A DNA stretch of 26,984 nt from CAJQHT01 sp038123275. GTDB lineage: Bacteria > Pseudomonadota > Alphaproteobacteria > Rickettsiales > UBA1997. Shown in pieces: positions 24,647 through 26,984 of the stretch (positions within the stretch are counted from its first letter, which is position 1; every line of letters starts with the position of its first letter). The stretch lies in contig JAYORG010000018.1 in NCBI GenBank assembly GCA_038123275.1, positions 1 to 26,984 of the forward strand, given 5' to 3'. The notes below the pieces were generated by a model that was not told where the DNA came from, ran no database searches, and saw only the letters and a list, made by a program, of their open reading frames with translations. The position numbers and the translations under genes were made by a program.

Positions 24647-24688
24647 AACCCGTTAGGGACTTGAGTTAATAATTTTTATTATTAAAAA

Positions 24689-24917
24689 ATGAAAATTAGA
24701 AAAGCATCTTTAGAAGATTTTGATAAGGTTTATTTCATTTACATGGATCCAGAAGTAAATACATTCATGTCATTCCCTGTGATTAGTAAATCAGAATAAT
24801 TTAAAAGCAGTAAGTTTTTATAAAAAGCTAGGCTTTGTAGTTGAGGGTACAATGAAAGATTATTTTAATAGAGAAGGACAATTTGTAGATGATTATATGA
24901 TGACCTTATTTATTTAA
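24689..24917 (+). pseudogene. GNAT-family acetyltransferase, internally deleted
   Basis: ATG at 24689 opens MKIRKASLEDFDKVYFIYMD, a typical GNAT beginning, but stops after 36 codons. About 6 bp later another frame gives the family's C-terminal motif (NLKAVSFYKKLGF, then DDYMMTLFI) and ends at TAA 24915-24917. About half of a normal GNAT domain, including the acetyl-CoA loop, is missing. The two parts are in different frames, so the gene is dead. Confidence 0.75.
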
Positions 24918-24935
24918 TATCCATAGTTGGGGTTA
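24917..24935. repeat. 19-bp repeat copy 2 (isolated IS-like end)
   Basis: This is identical over 19 bp to 2614-2632 and in the same orientation. It starts at the last base of the broken GNAT gene. The bases on either side do not match the flanks of copy 1, so no IS body remains here. Confidence 0.6.
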
Positions 24936-24943
24936 ATTAGTTT

Positions 24944-26923
24944 TTAAAAAGATTTTCTATATTGAATAGATCCTATGTGACTACTATATCTAGTTGCTGC
25001 TTGAAGGTTATATTTAATATCAAATGATTGCCCATATTTGTCAGCAATATTTATTCCAAGGCCAAGATTAAATCTATTTTTTTGTAAACTAATTGAATTA
25101 TTCTCAAGATTATCTCCACCACCAATAAATGATATTTCTGATTCTTGCTCATGATTTAATAGATTTCTTTGCCAAGATAGGCTTATTTTTGGAATAAATT
25201 TATATTCTTCAAAGCGAAATTTACTAGCTAAGTCAACTCCAACTTGGGAAACTATATTATTAAAATCTTTATTATTAACATTTAATCCATCATCTCCAGC
25301 CCCGGTTTCAGTGTAAGAATCTTGAGATAAGTTAAAATATTGAACTGCTACATTTGGACTAAGCAAAAAATTATCAGATAATTTTAAGTTGTAACCAATT
25401 CCAGTTTTTGCTGCATAGCTTACACCATAAAAATCTGCTTGAGCAGTTTTTTCAAAGGTACCAATTTTAATATCTCTTCTAGTACTGTATTGATTAAGAG
25501 ATAGGTTAATTAAGTTGTCATTATAAAATCCTAGTCCGGTATTTTTAGAATTATTATTATATAATATTAGCTGATATGAGTCTACGGAATTATCATTATT
25601 GGCAATTGATTTTCCTTCAATAGTTGACCTGCTATATGCTAAAGCTCCACCAATTATGATATTTTTTCTATTTTTTCTAAATAACTTATCTGATCCAAAT
25701 ATTAAGCCTCCTATGGTTGAGGTGTAGCCTTTTTCTCCTTTTCTAGTGCCTTGATCTGCTGCTCCACCAAAAGCTTGACCCCATACCCCAGTACTGGCAA
25801 TTTTTTTATTACCAGTAGAAAAACCAGCGATATTTGAATTAATAGTTTTTACATGCAGAGTTGTGATATTTGTTGTATTATCGCTAATAGCACTAGAAGC
25901 ATTAACAAGAGCACCATTGGTCATTGGTCTTAATGTTTTTACTTCCTCGCTAAGTTGACTTTGACTAGTAACACTTGCTATACCAGAACTCATATTGGTG
26001 TTATTTAAAGCACTAACAATTAGGTTGTAATTATTAGCACCAAGTACAGATGTGTTAAGATTAGAATTTTGGGATATTGTAGCAGTTATATCTGTGCTAT
26101 TAAATGAGCAGCTAGTATCAAATAAATAAGAATTATCACTACAATTTGCATTAGTAGCTGTTGATATGCTGGAGCCTTCCAGGATGGTATATGAAGTTGA
26201 TCCGGTTAAATCTAAGCTGGTTGTATTATTGGAATAATCAAAAACAATATTTGTGGTATCGGTTACAGTAATGGCTCCTGATGAAGTAATTTTACCAAAA
26301 GCTGAACTTCCAGCGGCACTATTAAAAGTTTTACCAGTTAAATTAATTGCGTCTGTTACATCAAGAGTTTTATCTCCAGCAACTGTAATGTCTCCGTTTG
26401 TTAGGGTTAGTGTTGTTATATAGGAGTCTTGATTTAAAACTGCTCCAGCACTATTATCTATAATTAATGTTCCAAGTCTATCAGAAGTTCCTGTTCCAAT
26501 TTTAGAGTAGATATTTTGTTCACTGCTTCCTGATAAATTTAATGTTCCGTTACCACTGCTATCACCACTAATAATTCCATTTGATCCCCCACTTTGAGAG
26601 ATATCTCCGGTAATATCAATTGTTGTACCACTAGCAACGCTAATAGTTGCGTCTGACGAAGTATTAGTAAAATCTAAAGTTGTAGCATAAACATCATTAT
26701 TAAACGTAATGCCGCTAGTATTGCTGGTGCTTATTTTATTTAGTCTAGAAGTTGATTGACCAGCTTCAATACCAGATGCAATATCTTGGGCAGATGTTCC
26801 AGAAAATAAAAGGTTGCCTACTCCAGTAGAATCACCAGCAATAACACCTGTTCCTGTGACGTTTCCTGTAATTGTAGTTGTTGTGCCACTGGCAATAGTA
26901 GTGGTGCTTGAGCTATCCGTCAT
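24944..26923 (-). CDS. Autotransporter (type V secreted) protein, 5'-truncated or misstarted
   Basis: The readable product has 659 residues. The passenger is Thr/Ser/Asn/Gly-rich and beta-helix-like, with tandem repeats of about 90 residues: GDSTGVGNLLFSG near residue 30 returns as GDSSGNGTLNLSG near 120, and IASGTT at 10 returns as VASGTT at 96. A linker follows, then a C-terminal beta-barrel of about 280 residues from roughly 378 (TGVWGQAFGG) to the terminal QYRKSF, ending in Phe as outer-membrane barrels do. The closest known type is the Rickettsia Sca family. No signal peptide is present. The frame is closed by a TAA 13 codons upstream, and the repeat register begins immediately at the start codon. 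The N-terminus is therefore probably lost by mutation or lies upstream in another frame. Confidence 0.8.
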   Translation of the reverse strand: MTDSSSTTTIASGTTTTITGNVTGTGVIAGDSTGVGNLLFSGTSAQDIASGIEAGQSTSRLNKISTSNTSGITFNNDVYATTLDFTNTSSDATISVASGTTIDITGDISQSGGSNGIISGDSSGNGTLNLSGSSEQNIYSKIGTGTSDRLGTLIIDNSAGAVLNQDSYITTLTLTNGDITVAGDKTLDVTDAINLTGKTFNSAAGSSAFGKITSSGAITVTDTTNIVFDYSNNTTSLDLTGSTSYTILEGSSISTATNANCSDNSYLFDTSCSFNSTDITATISQNSNLNTSVLGANNYNLIVSALNNTNMSSGIASVTSQSQLSEEVKTLRPMTNGALVNASSAISDNTTNITTLHVKTINSNIAGFSTGNKKIASTGVWGQAFGGAADQGTRKGEKGYTSTIGGLIFGSDKLFRKNRKNIIIGGALAYSRSTIEGKSIANNDNSVDSYQLILYNNNSKNTGLGFYNDNLINLSLNQYSTRRDIKIGTFEKTAQADFYGVSYAAKTGIGYNLKLSDNFLLSPNVAVQYFNLSQDSYTETGAGDDGLNVNNKDFNNIVSQVGVDLASKFRFEEYKFIPKISLSWQRNLLNHEQESEISFIGGGDNLENNSISLQKNRFNLGLGINIADKYGQSFDIKYNLQAATRYSSHIGSIQYRKSF

Positions 26924-26984
26924 GGCTAAGCTAGTGCAGTGTCCTAAATTGATTGTATATTATAATTAGATAATTAAAATAATA

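Noticed and set aside
24385..24660. tRNA or tmRNA gene in the G+C-richer island
   Set aside because: No cloverleaf with a T-loop GTTCRA and matching acceptor arm could be assembled. The stems are longer and differently spaced.

Overview
The window is a strongly AT-rich bacterial chromosome segment. Its gene content points to a host-associated alphaproteobacterium of the Rickettsiales/Holosporales type. That assignment rests on the overall look of the proteins and on the mixture seen here: a Sca-like autotransporter, a DUF4116 protein, chromosomal TraX, IS982 debris, a CcmC/7Fe-ferredoxin pair, and housekeeping genes with little sign of catabolism. It is inference; no phylogeny was possible. 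The retained peptidoglycan genes (murC, a D-amino-acid transaminase), enolase and a TrpE-type chorismate enzyme argue for a less reduced genome than Rickettsia itself.

Layout. Positions 1-1871 (+) hold a repeat-rich surface protein, cut by exactly 100 N bases that fall in or beside a Ser/Pro-coding minisatellite. Positions 1872-2712 hold a decayed IS982 transposase on the minus strand and an apparent IS terminus. Positions 2713-6128 (+) carry ppiD-trpE. Positions 6251-10217 (-) carry dsbD - DUF4116 secreted protein - gatA - sdhE, packed with overlaps or near-zero gaps. Positions 10305-14779 (+) carry a zf-CHCC protein - purA - glycosyltransferase - murC - GNAT, followed by xthA (14853-15680, +). 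Positions 15691-18998 (-) carry traX, lepA and an unknown membrane protein. Positions 19126-21519 (+) carry hisS-ccmC-fdxA with no spacing. Positions 21516-23650 (-) carry eno and a D-amino-acid aminotransferase. Positions 23768-24366 (+) carry an unlisted 51-residue membrane peptide overlapping dut. Positions 24367-24943 hold a G+C-richer, hairpin-dense island, a broken GNAT gene and a second copy of the IS-end sequence. Positions 24944-26923 (-) hold an autotransporter whose readable frame lacks a signal peptide.

How the genes fit together. Envelope biology dominates: PpiD and DsbD act in periplasmic folding and reduction, DsbD and CcmC both serve cytochrome c maturation, MurC and the D-amino-acid transaminase serve peptidoglycan, and the GT4 enzyme serves surface glycans. 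Two large repeat proteins at the window ends would be surface-exposed. SdhE and FdxA serve respiratory flavoprotein and Fe-S chemistry. LepA, HisS and GatA serve translation. PurA and Dut serve nucleotide metabolism.

Most of the central 20 kb is ordinary housekeeping. The most unusual material is at the two accessory ends: the gap-split surface protein with its duplicated LPLG tail motif, the nested-hairpin island after dut, the two copies of a 19-bp IS-like end, and the truncated autotransporter. A 28-bp perfect palindrome upstream of hisS is a further point of interest. I did not find a convincing new multi-gene system.
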